Assembly: GCA_016707175.1 (NCBI GenBank)
Contig: JADJIB010000004.1
Location: forward strand, 248,001 to 312,000
DNA from: Candidatus Phosphoribacter hodrii
GTDB lineage: Bacteria > Actinomycetota > Actinomycetes > Actinomycetales > Dermatophilaceae
DNA length: 64,000 nucleotides
Direction of reading: 5' to 3'
The position numbers and the translations under genes are program-made. This document shows positions 1-9,360 of this stretch, piece after piece. How positions within the stretch are numbered: the first letter of the stretch is position 1; each line of letters begins with the position of its first letter. Under the pieces are notes generated by a model, which was not told where the DNA came from, ran no database searches, and saw nothing but the letters and a program-made list of their open reading frames with translations.

Positions 1-192
1 GCCGCAGATACCTTCGCGGCAGTCGCTGTCGAAGGCGATCGGCTCGTCGCCCTTGGCGACGAGTGACTCGTTGAGGACGTCGAGCATCTCCAGGAAGGAC
101 ATGTCGCCCGAGACGTCGGCCAACTGGTAGGTGACCATCCGGCCGGCCGTTTCCGGCCCGTCCTGCCGCCAGATGTTGAGGGTGAGGTTCAC
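1..192 (-). CDS. sdhB: Succinate dehydrogenase iron-sulfur subunit SdhB (N-terminal part only)
   Basis: N-terminal fragment of the iron-sulfur subunit of complex II, which passes electrons from the SdhA flavin to the membrane quinone site. The visible residues read as a typical SdhB start and run into the first [2Fe-2S] ligand motif CREGICG, where the window ends. The GTG start overlaps the sdhA stop as GTGA, which indicates translational coupling in an sdhC-sdhA-sdhB operon. The rest of the gene lies beyond position 1. Confidence is high from the motif and the operon position. Confidence 0.93.
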   Translation of the reverse strand, partial: MNLTLNIWRQDGPETAGRMVTYQLADVSGDMSFLEMLDVLNESLVAKGDEPIAFDSDCREGICG

Positions 193-2201
193 TTGTAGCT
201 CCGCTCCTTCAACGCGATGGCGTCGTAGACGAGGTCTTCCTTGTGCAGGACTGGCGTGCCGGTGTCGCCACCGTCGGGGCTGCCGCCGAACTCCCATGCC
301 GCGACGTAACGGAAGTTCGCGTCGTCGCGCTTGGCTTCGCCGTCGTCGGTCTGGCTCTCGGCCCGGAAGTGACCGCCGCAGGACTCGCGACGGTGCAGGG
401 CGTCGATGCACATGAGCTCGCCCAACTCGAGGAAGTCGGCCACCCGGCCGGCCTTCTCGAGGCTCTGGTTGAGGGTGTCGGCCGCGCCGAGGACGCGGAC
501 GTTGCGCCAGAACTCGGCACGCAGCCCACGGATGAGCTCGATGCCCTTGCGCAGGCCCTCCTCCGAGCGCTCCATGCCGCAGTACTCCCACATGATGTGG
601 CCGAGTTCCTTGTGGAAGGAGTCGACGGTGCGGTCGCCGTTGATCGCCAGCAGCGTGTCGACGCGCTCCTGGACCGCTGCGCGAGCGGCCACCACTTCGG
701 GGTGGTCCGGAGACACCGTCGGGTAGGGCGCGTGCGACAGGTAGTCGCGGATGGTGTTGGGCAGCACGAAGTAGCCGTCGGCCAGACCCTGCATGAGGGC
801 CGAGGCGCCGAGCCGGTTGGCCCCGTGGTCGGAGAAGTTGGCCTCTCCGGCGACGAACAGGCCGGGGAGGTTGGACTGCAGGTCGTAGTCGACCCAGAGG
901 CCACCCATCGTGTAGTGGACCGCCGGGTAGATGCGCATCGGCACCTCGTAGGGGTTGTCCCCGGTGATGCGCTGATACATGTCCAGCAGGTTGCCGTACT
1001 TCTCGGCGACGGCCTCGGCGCTCATCCGCTGGAGGGCGTCGGTGAAGTCGAGGTAGACACCGCGGCGGAAGTCTCCGACCTTCGGGCCGACGCCGCGACC
1101 CTCGTCGCAGACGTTCTTGGCCTGGCGGCTGGCGATGTCGCGGGGGACCAGGTTGCCGAACGAGGGGTAGATCCGCTCCAGGTAGTAGTCGCGGTCCTCC
1201 TCGGGGATCTGGCGCGGGTCCTTCTCGCAGTCCTCGGCACGCTTGGGCACCCAGATCCGGCCGTCGTTACGCAGCGACTCGCTCATCAGGGTGAGCTTGG
1301 ACTGGTGATCCCCCGACACGGGGATGCACGTGGGGTGGATCTGCGTGTAGCAGGGGTTGGCGAAGTAGGCGCCCTTGCGGTGGGCCCGCCACGTGGCCGT
1401 GACGTTGGATCCCATGGCGTTGGTCGACAGGAAGAACACGTTGCCGTAGCCACCGGAGGCGAGGACGACGACGTCGGCGAGGTGGGTCTCGATCTCGCCG
1501 GTCACCATGTCGCGCGCGATGATCCCGCGAGCGCGCCCGTCGACGACGATGAGCTCGAGCATCTCGTGCCGGGTGTATGCCGTGACCGTCCCGGCCGCGA
1601 CCTGGCGCTCAAGGGCCTGGTAGGCACCGATGAGCAACTGCTGGCCGGTCTGGCCGCGGGCGTAGAACGTGCGGGACACCTGGACGCCACCGAAGGACCG
1701 GTTGTCCAGCAGACCGCCGTATTCGCGAGCGAACGGCACGCCCTGGGCGACGCACTGGTCGATGATGTTCGCGCTGACCTCGGCCAGGCGGTAGACGTTG
1801 GTCTCGCGGGCGCGGTAGTCGCCACCCTTGACCGTGTCGTAGAAGAGACGGTAGGTCGAGTCGCCGTCCTCCTTGTAGTTCTTCGCCGCGTTGATGCCGC
1901 CCTGGGCGGCGATCGAGTGGGCGCGCCGCGGGGAGTCTTGGTAGCAGAAGGACTTCACGTGGTAGCCGGCCTCGCCGAGGGTGGCGGCAGCCGCGCCGCC
2001 GGCCAGGCCGGTGCCGACGATGATCACCGAGAGCTTGCGCCGGTTGGCCGGGTTGACCAAGTGGGCATCGAACTTCCGGGTGGTCCACTTCTTGTCGATC
2101 GGCCCTGCGGGGGCGCTGGTGTCCTCGACCGGGTCGCCGACCCGGTAGAGGCCCGCGACGATCGACCCGTCGCCCGCGACGGTGGGGATGGTTTCGCTCA
2201 T
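189..2201 (-). CDS. sdhA: Succinate dehydrogenase flavoprotein subunit SdhA
   Basis: Catalytic flavoprotein (670 aa) that oxidises succinate to fumarate in the TCA cycle on the cytoplasmic face of complex II. The dinucleotide-binding loop GTGLAGGAAAATLGEAGY lies near residue 62. It is followed by HSIAAQGGIN, which carries the histidine that normally binds FAD covalently, then HPTCIP and, near the C-terminal third, the GANRLGASAL motif. The length fits the longer SdhA form paired with a one-piece b558 cytochrome rather than the roughly 580-aa SdhA of four-subunit enzymes. It lies 13 nt after sdhC and overlaps sdhB by 4 nt. Confidence 0.97.
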   Translation of the reverse strand: MSETIPTVAGDGSIVAGLYRVGDPVEDTSAPAGPIDKKWTTRKFDAHLVNPANRRKLSVIIVGTGLAGGAAAATLGEAGYHVKSFCYQDSPRRAHSIAAQGGINAAKNYKEDGDSTYRLFYDTVKGGDYRARETNVYRLAEVSANIIDQCVAQGVPFAREYGGLLDNRSFGGVQVSRTFYARGQTGQQLLIGAYQALERQVAAGTVTAYTRHEMLELIVVDGRARGIIARDMVTGEIETHLADVVVLASGGYGNVFFLSTNAMGSNVTATWRAHRKGAYFANPCYTQIHPTCIPVSGDHQSKLTLMSESLRNDGRIWVPKRAEDCEKDPRQIPEEDRDYYLERIYPSFGNLVPRDIASRQAKNVCDEGRGVGPKVGDFRRGVYLDFTDALQRMSAEAVAEKYGNLLDMYQRITGDNPYEVPMRIYPAVHYTMGGLWVDYDLQSNLPGLFVAGEANFSDHGANRLGASALMQGLADGYFVLPNTIRDYLSHAPYPTVSPDHPEVVAARAAVQERVDTLLAINGDRTVDSFHKELGHIMWEYCGMERSEEGLRKGIELIRGLRAEFWRNVRVLGAADTLNQSLEKAGRVADFLELGELMCIDALHRRESCGGHFRAESQTDDGEAKRDDANFRYVAAWEFGGSPDGGDTGTPVLHKEDLVYDAIALKERSYK

Positions 2202-2214
2202 GGTCGTCAGTTCC

Positions 2215-2940
2215 TCACTTCACGAGCCGGAAGAAGATGGCCAACGGCGGCACCAGGAAGCCGAGGGCGACGACGGCGGCGACGACGTGGGCCGTCGCGT
2301 AGGCCAGGCGCCGGCTCCCGGCCGAGTTGGTCCAGCCCAGGGTCTGCGCGGCACTCCACACCCCGTGGAACAGGTGCATGGCCAACGCGCCCATGGCGAT
2401 GATGTAGATGAGCGTGACCCACCACAACTGGAAGCTCGCGATGACGAGCTCGCCCGTGGACCCGTGGAGTTGGGCCGCGCTGAAGTTGCCGTTGAAGTTC
2501 ACCTTGACGATGGTGAACTGGATGAGGTGGAAGGCGATGAACGCCAGCAGCGCGACACCTCCCCAGCGCATCATCTTGGACCTGACCGCACCCTTGGCGG
2601 CGCTCTTGACGGCATACCGCTGGGGGCGAGCCCCGTTGGCCCGGCTCCACAGCGTGAACGCGGCATACGCGTGCACGAGCAGGGCGAGGACAAGCACCGC
2701 GCGGAACAGCCAGAGGAATCCGGAGTACGGCAGGATCGGCGTGAGGAGGGTGCGCAGGTGTTCGGCGTATTCGTCGAAGGCCTCCGTCCCCCACAGGATC
2801 TTGAGGTTGCCGTACATGTGCATGAGGACGAAGAGGACGAAGAGCGCACCGGTAACCGCCATGAGGAACTTCATGAAGACGGAGGTGCGGCGCGCCGTCG
2901 ACTCGCCCTGAAGGAGCGTCGTAGTGGCCACGGGGTCCAC
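2215..2940 (-). CDS. sdhC: Succinate dehydrogenase cytochrome b558 subunit SdhC
   Basis: Membrane anchor of complex II (241 aa) with five predicted hydrophobic segments. Histidines lie in or beside several helices (for example MHMYGN, FHLIQF, MHLFHG), as expected for the dihaem b558 family that uses menaquinone. A single membrane subunit replaces separate SdhC and SdhD. The start is taken as GTG at 2940; the first helix begins after MKFLMAVTG. It is the first gene of sdhC-sdhA-sdhB. The 88-bp gap to the divergent manC gene must hold the promoters of both. Confidence 0.93.
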   Translation of the reverse strand: MDPVATTTLLQGESTARRTSVFMKFLMAVTGALFVLFVLMHMYGNLKILWGTEAFDEYAEHLRTLLTPILPYSGFLWLFRAVLVLALLVHAYAAFTLWSRANGARPQRYAVKSAAKGAVRSKMMRWGGVALLAFIAFHLIQFTIVKVNFNGNFSAAQLHGSTGELVIASFQLWWVTLIYIIAMGALAMHLFHGVWSAAQTLGWTNSAGSRRLAYATAHVVAAVVALGFLVPPLAIFFRLVK

Positions 2941-3016
2941 CGTATCGTCTGCTCACGGGCCACCGGCGCCTCGCTACGCACGCTGCTGTGAGATGCCTCT
3001 CTTAGTCGCTGGACGT

Positions 3017-3022
3017 TAGCGT
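3017..3022 (+). promoter_or_regulatory. -10 box of leaderless manC
   Basis: TAGCGT ends 6 nt before the manC ATG, so transcription should begin at or next to the start codon. No Shine-Dalgarno sequence is present. Confidence 0.55.
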
Positions 3023-3028
3023 TGCGCC

Positions 3029-4156
3029 ATGAGTGGTCCGACGCAGCTACCAGGTTTTTGGGCCATCGTCCCCGCCGGTGGTGCCGGCACGCGGTTGTGG
3101 CCGTTGTCCCGCAAGGGTTCCCCGAAGTTCCTCCACGACCTCACCGGGTCGGGCCGGACGTTGCTGCAGCAGACGTGGGACCGGTTGACCCCGCTGGCGC
3201 CCGACCGGGTCGTCGTGGTCACCGGTCGCGTTCACGCGCCCGAGGTGGCGCGGCAACTTCCGGGGCTGCCCGCGGCATACCTCCTGGCTGAGCCGAGCCC
3301 CCGTGACTCGATGCCGGCGATCGCCTGGGCGGCTGCGGTCATCGCGGCGCGCGACCCGGAGGCCGTCATCGGATCGTTCGCGGCCGACCACGTGATCTCG
3401 GCCGTCGAGGGATTCCACGCGGCGGTGGGGGAGGCGGTCGCGCTCGCGCGCACGGGCCGTCTCGTCACCCTGGGGATCACCCCGACGTATGCCGCCACCG
3501 GCTTCGGTTACATCCGCGAGGGTATGCCGCTCGGTGTCGAGGGCGCGCCGTCCGGTCGGGCGGTGGTGGAGTTCGTCGAGAAGCCCGATGCCGAGCGTGC
3601 CGCGGCCTATCTCGCCTCAGGTGAGTTCCGTTGGAACGCGGGGATGTTCGTCGTCAGGGCGAGCGTGCTGCTGGAGTTGCTGGAGCAGTGGCATCCGACG
3701 ATGGTCGAGGGCGTGCGGGCGCTGGCCGCCGACCCGGAGCGACTGGACGAGGTCTGGCCGACCCTGACGAAGATCGCCATCGACCACGCGGTCGCCGAGC
3801 CCGCTGCTGCGGCGGGGCGGGTGGCGGTGGTGCCGGCGACGTTCGGATGGGATGACATCGGCGATTTCGACTCGCTGGCCGGGCTGCTCGCCAGTGACGA
3901 CGGTGATGCCAGTGACGACGGTGACGCGAGTGTCGGCGGGCTCTCGATCGTCGGGGAGTCGGGGGACGTCCTCGCGTTGGACTCGACCGGGTTGGTCGTC
4001 GCCCGCTCGGGTCGGCTGGTGGCCCTGATCGGTGTCGAGGACCTCGTTGTCGTCGACACCCCGGACGCACTCCTTGTCGTGCCGAGGGCTCGGGCTCAGG
4101 AGGTCAAGGGCATCGTCGACCGACTGGCCGACCTCGGCCGCGAACACCTGCGCTGA
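3029..4156 (+). CDS. manC: Mannose-1-phosphate guanylyltransferase
   Basis: Makes GDP-mannose from mannose-1-phosphate and GTP for glycan, lipomannan and glycoprotein synthesis. The N-terminus carries the nucleotidyltransferase signature GGAGTRLWPLSRKGSPK (about residues 16-32), followed by an FAADHVI motif, an FVEKPD motif and the WNAGMFV segment of the sugar-binding pocket. At 375 aa it is a single-domain enzyme without a fused phosphomannose isomerase domain. A short acidic repeat, DDGDAS twice in a row near residue 290, looks like a recent in-frame 18-nt duplication in a surface loop. The gene is leaderless and stands alone, convergent with an ABC permease. Confidence 0.93.
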   Translation: MSGPTQLPGFWAIVPAGGAGTRLWPLSRKGSPKFLHDLTGSGRTLLQQTWDRLTPLAPDRVVVVTGRVHAPEVARQLPGLPAAYLLAEPSPRDSMPAIAWAAAVIAARDPEAVIGSFAADHVISAVEGFHAAVGEAVALARTGRLVTLGITPTYAATGFGYIREGMPLGVEGAPSGRAVVEFVEKPDAERAAAYLASGEFRWNAGMFVVRASVLLELLEQWHPTMVEGVRALAADPERLDEVWPTLTKIAIDHAVAEPAAAAGRVAVVPATFGWDDIGDFDSLAGLLASDDGDASDDGDASVGGLSIVGESGDVLALDSTGLVVARSGRLVALIGVEDLVVVDTPDALLVVPRARAQEVKGIVDRLADLGREHLR

Positions 4157-4177
4157 GCCACGGGTGCCCTGAGCTCC

Positions 4178-5779
4178 TCAGCCGATGTCGCGGCGGCGGA
4201 ATCCGAGGACGCCGACGATGCACAACCCGGCTGCGACCGCTGTCAGCGCGATCGTGGGGGGCCACGCGAACGCCTCGACGGGCATCCGCGGAACGTGGGT
4301 GAACGGCGCGAGATCCATCAGCCACTGCGGCATCCCGAACACGCCACCGAACTCGCCGACGACGAGGAAGAAGGCCAGCGCCCCCCACCCGATCGCCGCC
4401 GTCCATCGGGGAAACCACCCGATGGCCGCAACCGCGACGCCCACGCACCCCCAGACCGCAGGGAGCCGGATCAGCGCAGCGGGCAGGACCCGACCGGCTC
4501 CACCGAGGGTCCCGCCGCCGGACGCATCGGCCAAGACGGTGCCGAGGCCGAGCGCGAAGACCAGGGCGGCGGTGCCGAGCAGGGCGACCAGCAGGTGGCT
4601 CGCGGCATACCGAGTGCGCGAGTCGGCCGTGGCGAGGACGAGCTCGGTGTGCCCCTGCGTCTCCTCCGCGCGCCAGCGCAGCACGGTCGTGACGCCGTAT
4701 GCCGCGGCGATGATCGCGATGAAGCCCAACTCCGTGGACAGATAGACATCGGACAACAGGCCGACGCCGCCACCCATCTTGCGCAACAGGTCGGCGATCG
4801 CCGGGTCGGCGAACATGTCCATCGCACTCTTGGCGAGCGACCCGATGACCAGGCCGCCGACGAGCATCCCCACCGTCCAGCCGATCGTCGAGCTGCGACC
4901 GAGCCGCCAGGCCAACCCGACCGGCCCGGCGAGGGTGGCGCCGGCGTTGGCTCGACCCCGCCGCGCAGGCAGCAGACCCGCGCCGAGGTCGCGTCGTTGC
5001 AGCAACGCGAAGGCGGCCAGCAGGCAGACGGCCAGCAGGCCCACGCCGAGGAGCACGACCCAGGAACGGTCCGCCCCGAAGGCTTCGGCCTTGCTCGTCC
5101 ACCCGACCGGCGAGACCCAGCCCAACCAGCCCGGGACCCCCGTGCCGGCGTCGGCGATGGCGCGCAGCAGGAACAACACGCCGAGGGCGCCCATCGTCAG
5201 ACCGGCGCAGCCGCGAGCGGTGGAGGCGAGTTGGGCGGCGACGGCTGCGAGGCCGACGAACGCCAATCCCGTTGCCGCCCAGCCAGCTGCGGCCGCGAGT
5301 GAGCCGGCCACGTCCATGCCGATGGCGGCATACCCGAGGCCGGTGAGCAGGCACGTGGCCAGGACTGCGGCGGTCGCCACGGCCACCGCGGCGGTGAGCG
5401 GAGCCCGGCGCCCGACCACACCCGCACCGACGAGCTCGAAGCGGCCGTCCTCCTCCTCGGAGCGGGTGTGGCGACGCACGACGGCATACCCGAAGATCGC
5501 GAGGAGCACTGCCCCGAACATCGTCGTCTTGACGACGGCGAGGGCGTCGGGGTCGGTCGGGTCGGAGATTGGGCCATAGAGCGCCACGGCCGACGGGCTG
5601 GCGAAGATCGTCTTGATGCCGGCGTCCATCGACGCGACGGTCGGGTAGAGCGCGAGGGTCGCCTTGGCACTGCTCACCGCGAAGATCGTGATCCCGAGGA
5701 TGCCGACGGGCAGCAGCACCCGGTCGCGTCGCACGGCCAGGCGGGCGAGCGTCCCCGTGCCGACCAGGCTCGCGGTCAT
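4178..5779 (-). CDS. ABC-2 type exporter permease
   Basis: Polytopic membrane protein (533 aa) with about twelve hydrophobic segments in two similar halves, the pattern of ABC-2 permeases that come as one long chain. Between the halves is a basic segment (LLQRRDLGAGLLPARRGR). Its start overlaps the stop of the upstream ATPase gene by 4 nt, so the two are coupled and should form one exporter. The substrate cannot be read from the sequence; relatives include antibiotic and polyketide exporters. It may be part of self-resistance or cell-envelope export. Confidence 0.88.
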   Translation of the reverse strand: MTASLVGTGTLARLAVRRDRVLLPVGILGITIFAVSSAKATLALYPTVASMDAGIKTIFASPSAVALYGPISDPTDPDALAVVKTTMFGAVLLAIFGYAVVRRHTRSEEEDGRFELVGAGVVGRRAPLTAAVAVATAAVLATCLLTGLGYAAIGMDVAGSLAAAAGWAATGLAFVGLAAVAAQLASTARGCAGLTMGALGVLFLLRAIADAGTGVPGWLGWVSPVGWTSKAEAFGADRSWVVLLGVGLLAVCLLAAFALLQRRDLGAGLLPARRGRANAGATLAGPVGLAWRLGRSSTIGWTVGMLVGGLVIGSLAKSAMDMFADPAIADLLRKMGGGVGLLSDVYLSTELGFIAIIAAAYGVTTVLRWRAEETQGHTELVLATADSRTRYAASHLLVALLGTAALVFALGLGTVLADASGGGTLGGAGRVLPAALIRLPAVWGCVGVAVAAIGWFPRWTAAIGWGALAFFLVVGEFGGVFGMPQWLMDLAPFTHVPRMPVEAFAWPPTIALTAVAAGLCIVGVLGFRRRDIG

Positions 5780-6663
5780 GACGCGTAGCTCCTCATGAAC
5801 AGTTCCTCGAGCGTGGGCGGCTGGCTGATCAGGGTCTGTATGCCGTGTGCCCCGAGCGCGCTCAGCACCGCGCCGATGTGGTCGGTATCGGCCGAGAGGG
5901 TCACCCTCGACCCGTCGAGCACGACATCGTGCACGCCTGTCAGCGCGGCCAATTCGGCTGCGCTGGGCGGGTGTTCGAGAGTTGCCGTCACTGAGGTCCG
6001 GGTGAGATGGCGCAACTGAGCGAGGCTGCCGGACTCGACGGTGCGTCCGGCCCGGATGATGCTCACCCGGTCACAGAGCGCCTCGACCTCGGAGAGGATG
6101 TGGCTGGAGAGCAGGACCGTGCGCCCCTCGGTGCGCACCTCGTCGACGTGGTCGCGGAAGACGCGGTCCATCAGCGGGTCGAGCCCCGCCGTCGGCTCGT
6201 CGAACAACAGCAACTCGGCGTCTGAGGACAGTGCTGCGACAAGGGCGACCTTCTGCCGGTTGCCCTTGGAGTAGGCACGACACTTCTTGGTCGGGTCGAG
6301 GTCGAAGCGGGCGAGCAGGTCGTCCCGCCTGGCCGCGTTGAGGCCCCCGCGCAGTCGGGCGAGCAGGTCGATGACCTCGCCGCCGGTGAGGTTGGGCCAG
6401 AGGGCGACATCGCCGGGGACGTAGGCGATCCGTCGGTGCAACTGCGCCACGTCGGTCCACGGGTCGCCGCCCAGCAATCGGGCCTGGCCACCGTCGGCGC
6501 GCAACAACCCGAGCAGGACCCGGATCGTCGTCGACTTGCCCGCGCCGTTGGGTCCGAGGAAACCGTGGATCTCGCCCTGCGCGACGGTGAGGTCCAGGCC
6601 ATCAAGGGCGACGGTGGTGCCGAAGGACTTTCGCAGCCCGCTGATCTCGATCGGAGCGCTCAT
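5776..6663 (-). CDS. ABC transporter ATP-binding protein (exporter)
   Basis: ATPase partner of the overlapping permease. Walker A is GPNGAGKST, the signature loop is the diverged YSKGNRQKV, and Walker B with the catalytic glutamate is LLLFDEP. The start is placed at ATG 6663 (MSAPIEISG) because the family domain begins there; a longer in-frame extension to 6762 has arginine-rich shadow composition. The tail of about 80 residues after the ATPase core is usual for exporters with a separate two-half permease. No regulator gene is adjacent. Confidence 0.9.
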   Translation of the reverse strand: MSAPIEISGLRKSFGTTVALDGLDLTVAQGEIHGFLGPNGAGKSTTIRVLLGLLRADGGQARLLGGDPWTDVAQLHRRIAYVPGDVALWPNLTGGEVIDLLARLRGGLNAARRDDLLARFDLDPTKKCRAYSKGNRQKVALVAALSSDAELLLFDEPTAGLDPLMDRVFRDHVDEVRTEGRTVLLSSHILSEVEALCDRVSIIRAGRTVESGSLAQLRHLTRTSVTATLEHPPSAAELAALTGVHDVVLDGSRVTLSADTDHIGAVLSALGAHGIQTLISQPPTLEELFMRSYAS

Positions 6664-6784
6664 AGTTCCATGGTTACACCACGACCGCCGGCCTGCCCCG
6701 ACTGCCCTCGGTGTTCGCCGCGGCCGTCGGCACACGGCATACGAGAGTGACATCAGTCCCATGACCGCGGTGGTGAGCCGCCAC

Positions 6785-6790
6785 TAGGCT
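6785..6790 (+). promoter_or_regulatory. -10 box of the leaderless mutase gene
   Basis: TAGGCT ends 7 nt before the ATG at 6798, with no ribosome-binding site in between: a leaderless promoter. Confidence 0.55.
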
Positions 6791-6797
6791 GAAACGC

Positions 6798-8381
6798 ATG
6801 GCTGACGCGCGCTCCGAGTCCGACCTTCCGATCAAGCCGATGTATGCCGCGACTGACCTCGCGGCATTCGACGCAGCGACCCAGTTGGGTGACGCAGGCA
6901 AGTACCCGTTCACCCGTGGCGTCTACCCGTCGATGTATACCGGCCGGCCGTGGACGATGCGTCAGTACGCCGGGTTCGGGACGGCCAAGGAGTCCAACGA
7001 GCGCTACCACCAACTCGTCGCGGCGGGCACCGGCGGGCTGTCGGTGGCCTTCGACCTGCCGACCCAGATGGGCTATGACTCCGACGAGTCGATCTCCTCC
7101 GGCGAGGTCGGCAAGGTCGGTGTGGCCATCGACTCGATCGACGACATGCGGGTGCTGTTCGACGGGCTGCCGCTGGACAAGATCTCGACGTCGATGACGA
7201 TCAACGCGCCCGGCTCGACGCTGCTGCTGCTCTACCAGCTGGTCGCGGAGGAGCAGGGCATCTCGGGCGACCAACTCACCGGGACGATCCAGAACGACGT
7301 GCTCAAGGAGTACATCGCTCGCGGCACCTACATCTACCCGCCGAAGGAGTCGCTGCGCCTGATCGCCGACATCTTCGCCTACTGCCAGGCCGAGATGCCG
7401 CGGTGGAACACCATCTCCATCTCGGGCTATCACATGGCCGAGGCGGGGGCGACGCCCGCGCAGGAGATCGCCTTCACGCTGGCCAACGCCAAGGAGTATG
7501 TCCGGGCCGCGCAGAAGGCCGGCCTGGACGTCGATGACTTCGCGCCCCGACTGTCCTTCTTCTTCGTGGCTCGCACGACGTTGCTGGAGGAGATCGCGAA
7601 GTTCCGTGCCGCCAGGCGGATCTGGGCCAAGATCATGCGCGACGAGTTCGGCGCCAAGAACCCCAAGAGCCAGATGCTGCGCTTCCACACCCAGACCGCT
7701 GGCGTGCAGCTGACGGCACAGCAGCCCGAGGTCAACCTCATCCGGGTGGCGCTGCAAGGGCTGGGCGCCGTCCTCGGCGGGACCCAGTCGCTGCACACGA
7801 ACTCCTACGACGAGGCGATCGCGCTGCCGACCCAGAAGGCCGCGCGGCTGGCCCTGCGGACGCAGCAGGTCATCGCCTACGAGACCGACGTGTGCAAGAC
7901 CGTCGACCCGTTCGCCGGCTCCTATGCCATCGAGGCGATGACCGACGAGCTCGAGGTCGCCATCGAGGACCTCATCCAGCAGGTCGAGGACCGTGGCGGT
8001 GCCGTGCGGGCCATCGAGCAGGGCTTCCAGAAGGGCGAGATCGAGAGCTCGGCCTACCGGGTCGCCCTCGAGATCGACAGCGGCGAGCGCACGGTCATCG
8101 GTGTCAACAAGTTCACCGTCGACGTCGAGGAGGAGTACGAGCCCCTGCGCGTCAACCCGGCGATTGAGTCTGAGCAGCGCGACCGGCTGGCCAAGCTCCG
8201 CGCCGAGCGTGACAACGACGCAGTGACGGCGGCCCTCGAGGCGCTCAAGGAAGCGGCTCGCGGCACCGACAACATCCTCTACCCGATGCGCGAGGCGCTG
8301 CGGGCCCGGGCCACCGGCGGCGAGGTCGCTCACGCGCTGCGCGAGGTCTGGGGGACCTATATCCCCACCGACTCGTTCTGA
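6798..8381 (+). CDS. Acyl-CoA mutase (methylmalonyl-CoA mutase family), catalytic subunit only
   Basis: Catalytic barrel of a cobalamin-dependent acyl-CoA mutase (527 aa). It has the RPWTMRQYAGF segment, TIQNDVLKEY and SISGYHMAEAGAT. Tyr57 aligns with Tyr89 of Propionibacterium MutB, Arg175 with Arg207 and His212 with His244. The Tyr/Arg pair is what methylmalonyl-CoA mutase uses; isobutyryl-CoA mutase has Phe/Gln. The protein ends where the linker to the B12 domain would begin and has no DxHxxG cobalamin motif, so it must work with a separate small B12-binding protein that is not in this window. Methylmalonyl-CoA specificity is inferred from two residues; other CoA acids are possible. Confidence 0.88.
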   Translation: MADARSESDLPIKPMYAATDLAAFDAATQLGDAGKYPFTRGVYPSMYTGRPWTMRQYAGFGTAKESNERYHQLVAAGTGGLSVAFDLPTQMGYDSDESISSGEVGKVGVAIDSIDDMRVLFDGLPLDKISTSMTINAPGSTLLLLYQLVAEEQGISGDQLTGTIQNDVLKEYIARGTYIYPPKESLRLIADIFAYCQAEMPRWNTISISGYHMAEAGATPAQEIAFTLANAKEYVRAAQKAGLDVDDFAPRLSFFFVARTTLLEEIAKFRAARRIWAKIMRDEFGAKNPKSQMLRFHTQTAGVQLTAQQPEVNLIRVALQGLGAVLGGTQSLHTNSYDEAIALPTQKAARLALRTQQVIAYETDVCKTVDPFAGSYAIEAMTDELEVAIEDLIQQVEDRGGAVRAIEQGFQKGEIESSAYRVALEIDSGERTVIGVNKFTVDVEEEYEPLRVNPAIESEQRDRLAKLRAERDNDAVTAALEALKEAARGTDNILYPMREALRARATGGEVAHALREVWGTYIPTDSF

Positions 8382-8412
8382 TCCGACGGGCTCACTGGGC
8401 CAGTTGGGCGGG

Positions 8413-9330
8413 CTACTCGGCGATCTGATCGCCGCGGGCCCGACCGGTGATGACGGCCGTCCCGGCGCAGACTCCGGCAGCCAACGCGGCAGCTGGATCC
8501 GCGCCGGCGACCCACGCCGCCAACAGCCCGGCGTCGAAGGCGTCGCCGGCGCCGGTCGTGTCCGGTGCCGCTACGGGCTCGGCCGCGACCTCCCAGACCT
8601 CGCCGCCTGCCCCGAACCAGCGCGCCCCCGCTGCGCCGTCGGTCACCGCGACGGCGTGCACGTTGGCCAGGATCGTCGGCACGCCTCCGAGGGCGTCGGC
8701 CTCGTTGGCGTTGGGCAGCAGCAGGTCGACACCGCGGACCCATTCGAGGAACACCGCCGCACCCACCTCGCTCACCAAGGCTGCGGCCTGCGGGTCGACT
8801 GATGTGCTCCACCCACGCCGCTGCGCCTCGCCGATCGCTGCGAGGCCCGCCGCGCGTGACCCCGGATCGAGCAGGACGTACCCCGAGAGGTGCAGGTGCG
8901 GCATACCCCCGGGGAAGGCGGCCACGACGTCGAGGGCACCGGTGACGTCGGTGGAGCGCAAGGCCGCGTTGGCGCCGCGCGAGGGCAGCATGGTGCGCTC
9001 ACCTGACGCGTCGACGAGGACGACGACCAGGCCGGTGGGCAGGTCGCGGTCGACGGCCCAGACGCAGCGGACTCCGGCGCGTTCGAGCTCGGCCCGAGCC
9101 GTGCGCCCGGCGGAGTCGTCACCCACGCGCGCGATGAGAGTGACGTCTGCTCCGGCGGCGCCGAGCCAGGCGGCCGTGTTGGCCCCCGCCCCGGCTCGCC
9201 GCATGCTCACCTGCGCGGGCGTGTCCGTCCCGTAGCGGATCGGACCGCTCGGCACCGCAACGACATCCATGCCGACGTCACCGATGACGACGATCGGCCG
9301 CGCACCTGCCGTCGTGCTCACGACGCCCAT
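8413..9330 (-). CDS. psuK: PfkB-family kinase, probable pseudouridine kinase
   Basis: Ribokinase-fold sugar kinase of 305 aa. It has the N-terminal GDVGMDVV strand, a GAGANTAAWLGAAGA glycine-rich motif and the C-terminal anion-hole signature DTTGAGDAFDAG, whose aspartate is the catalytic base. It follows psuG by 30 nt on the same strand. This pairing is the usual psuG-psuK catabolic module: the kinase makes pseudouridine 5'-phosphate, which PsuG splits to uracil and ribose 5-phosphate. Without psuG next door it could only be called a PfkB kinase. Confidence 0.82.
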   Translation of the reverse strand: MGVVSTTAGARPIVVIGDVGMDVVAVPSGPIRYGTDTPAQVSMRRAGAGANTAAWLGAAGADVTLIARVGDDSAGRTARAELERAGVRCVWAVDRDLPTGLVVVLVDASGERTMLPSRGANAALRSTDVTGALDVVAAFPGGMPHLHLSGYVLLDPGSRAAGLAAIGEAQRRGWSTSVDPQAAALVSEVGAAVFLEWVRGVDLLLPNANEADALGGVPTILANVHAVAVTDGAAGARWFGAGGEVWEVAAEPVAAPDTTGAGDAFDAGLLAAWVAGADPAAALAAGVCAGTAVITGRARGDQIAE

Positions 9331-9360
9331 CCGGTATGCCGCCCGCTCACCGCTGACCCG

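Noticed and set aside
243..2402. 719-aa open frame opposite sdhA
   Set aside because: Antisense shadow of sdhA with low-complexity Val/Gly/Arg composition and no motif.
2941..3028. Rho-independent terminator or riboswitch between sdhC and manC
   Set aside because: The 88-bp gap lies between two 5' ends and shows no stable stem; it is a divergent promoter region.
6753..8333. 526-aa open frame opposite the mutase gene
   Set aside because: Shadow frame produced by high G+C third positions; composition is Leu/Val/Gly/Asp-rich with no family signal.
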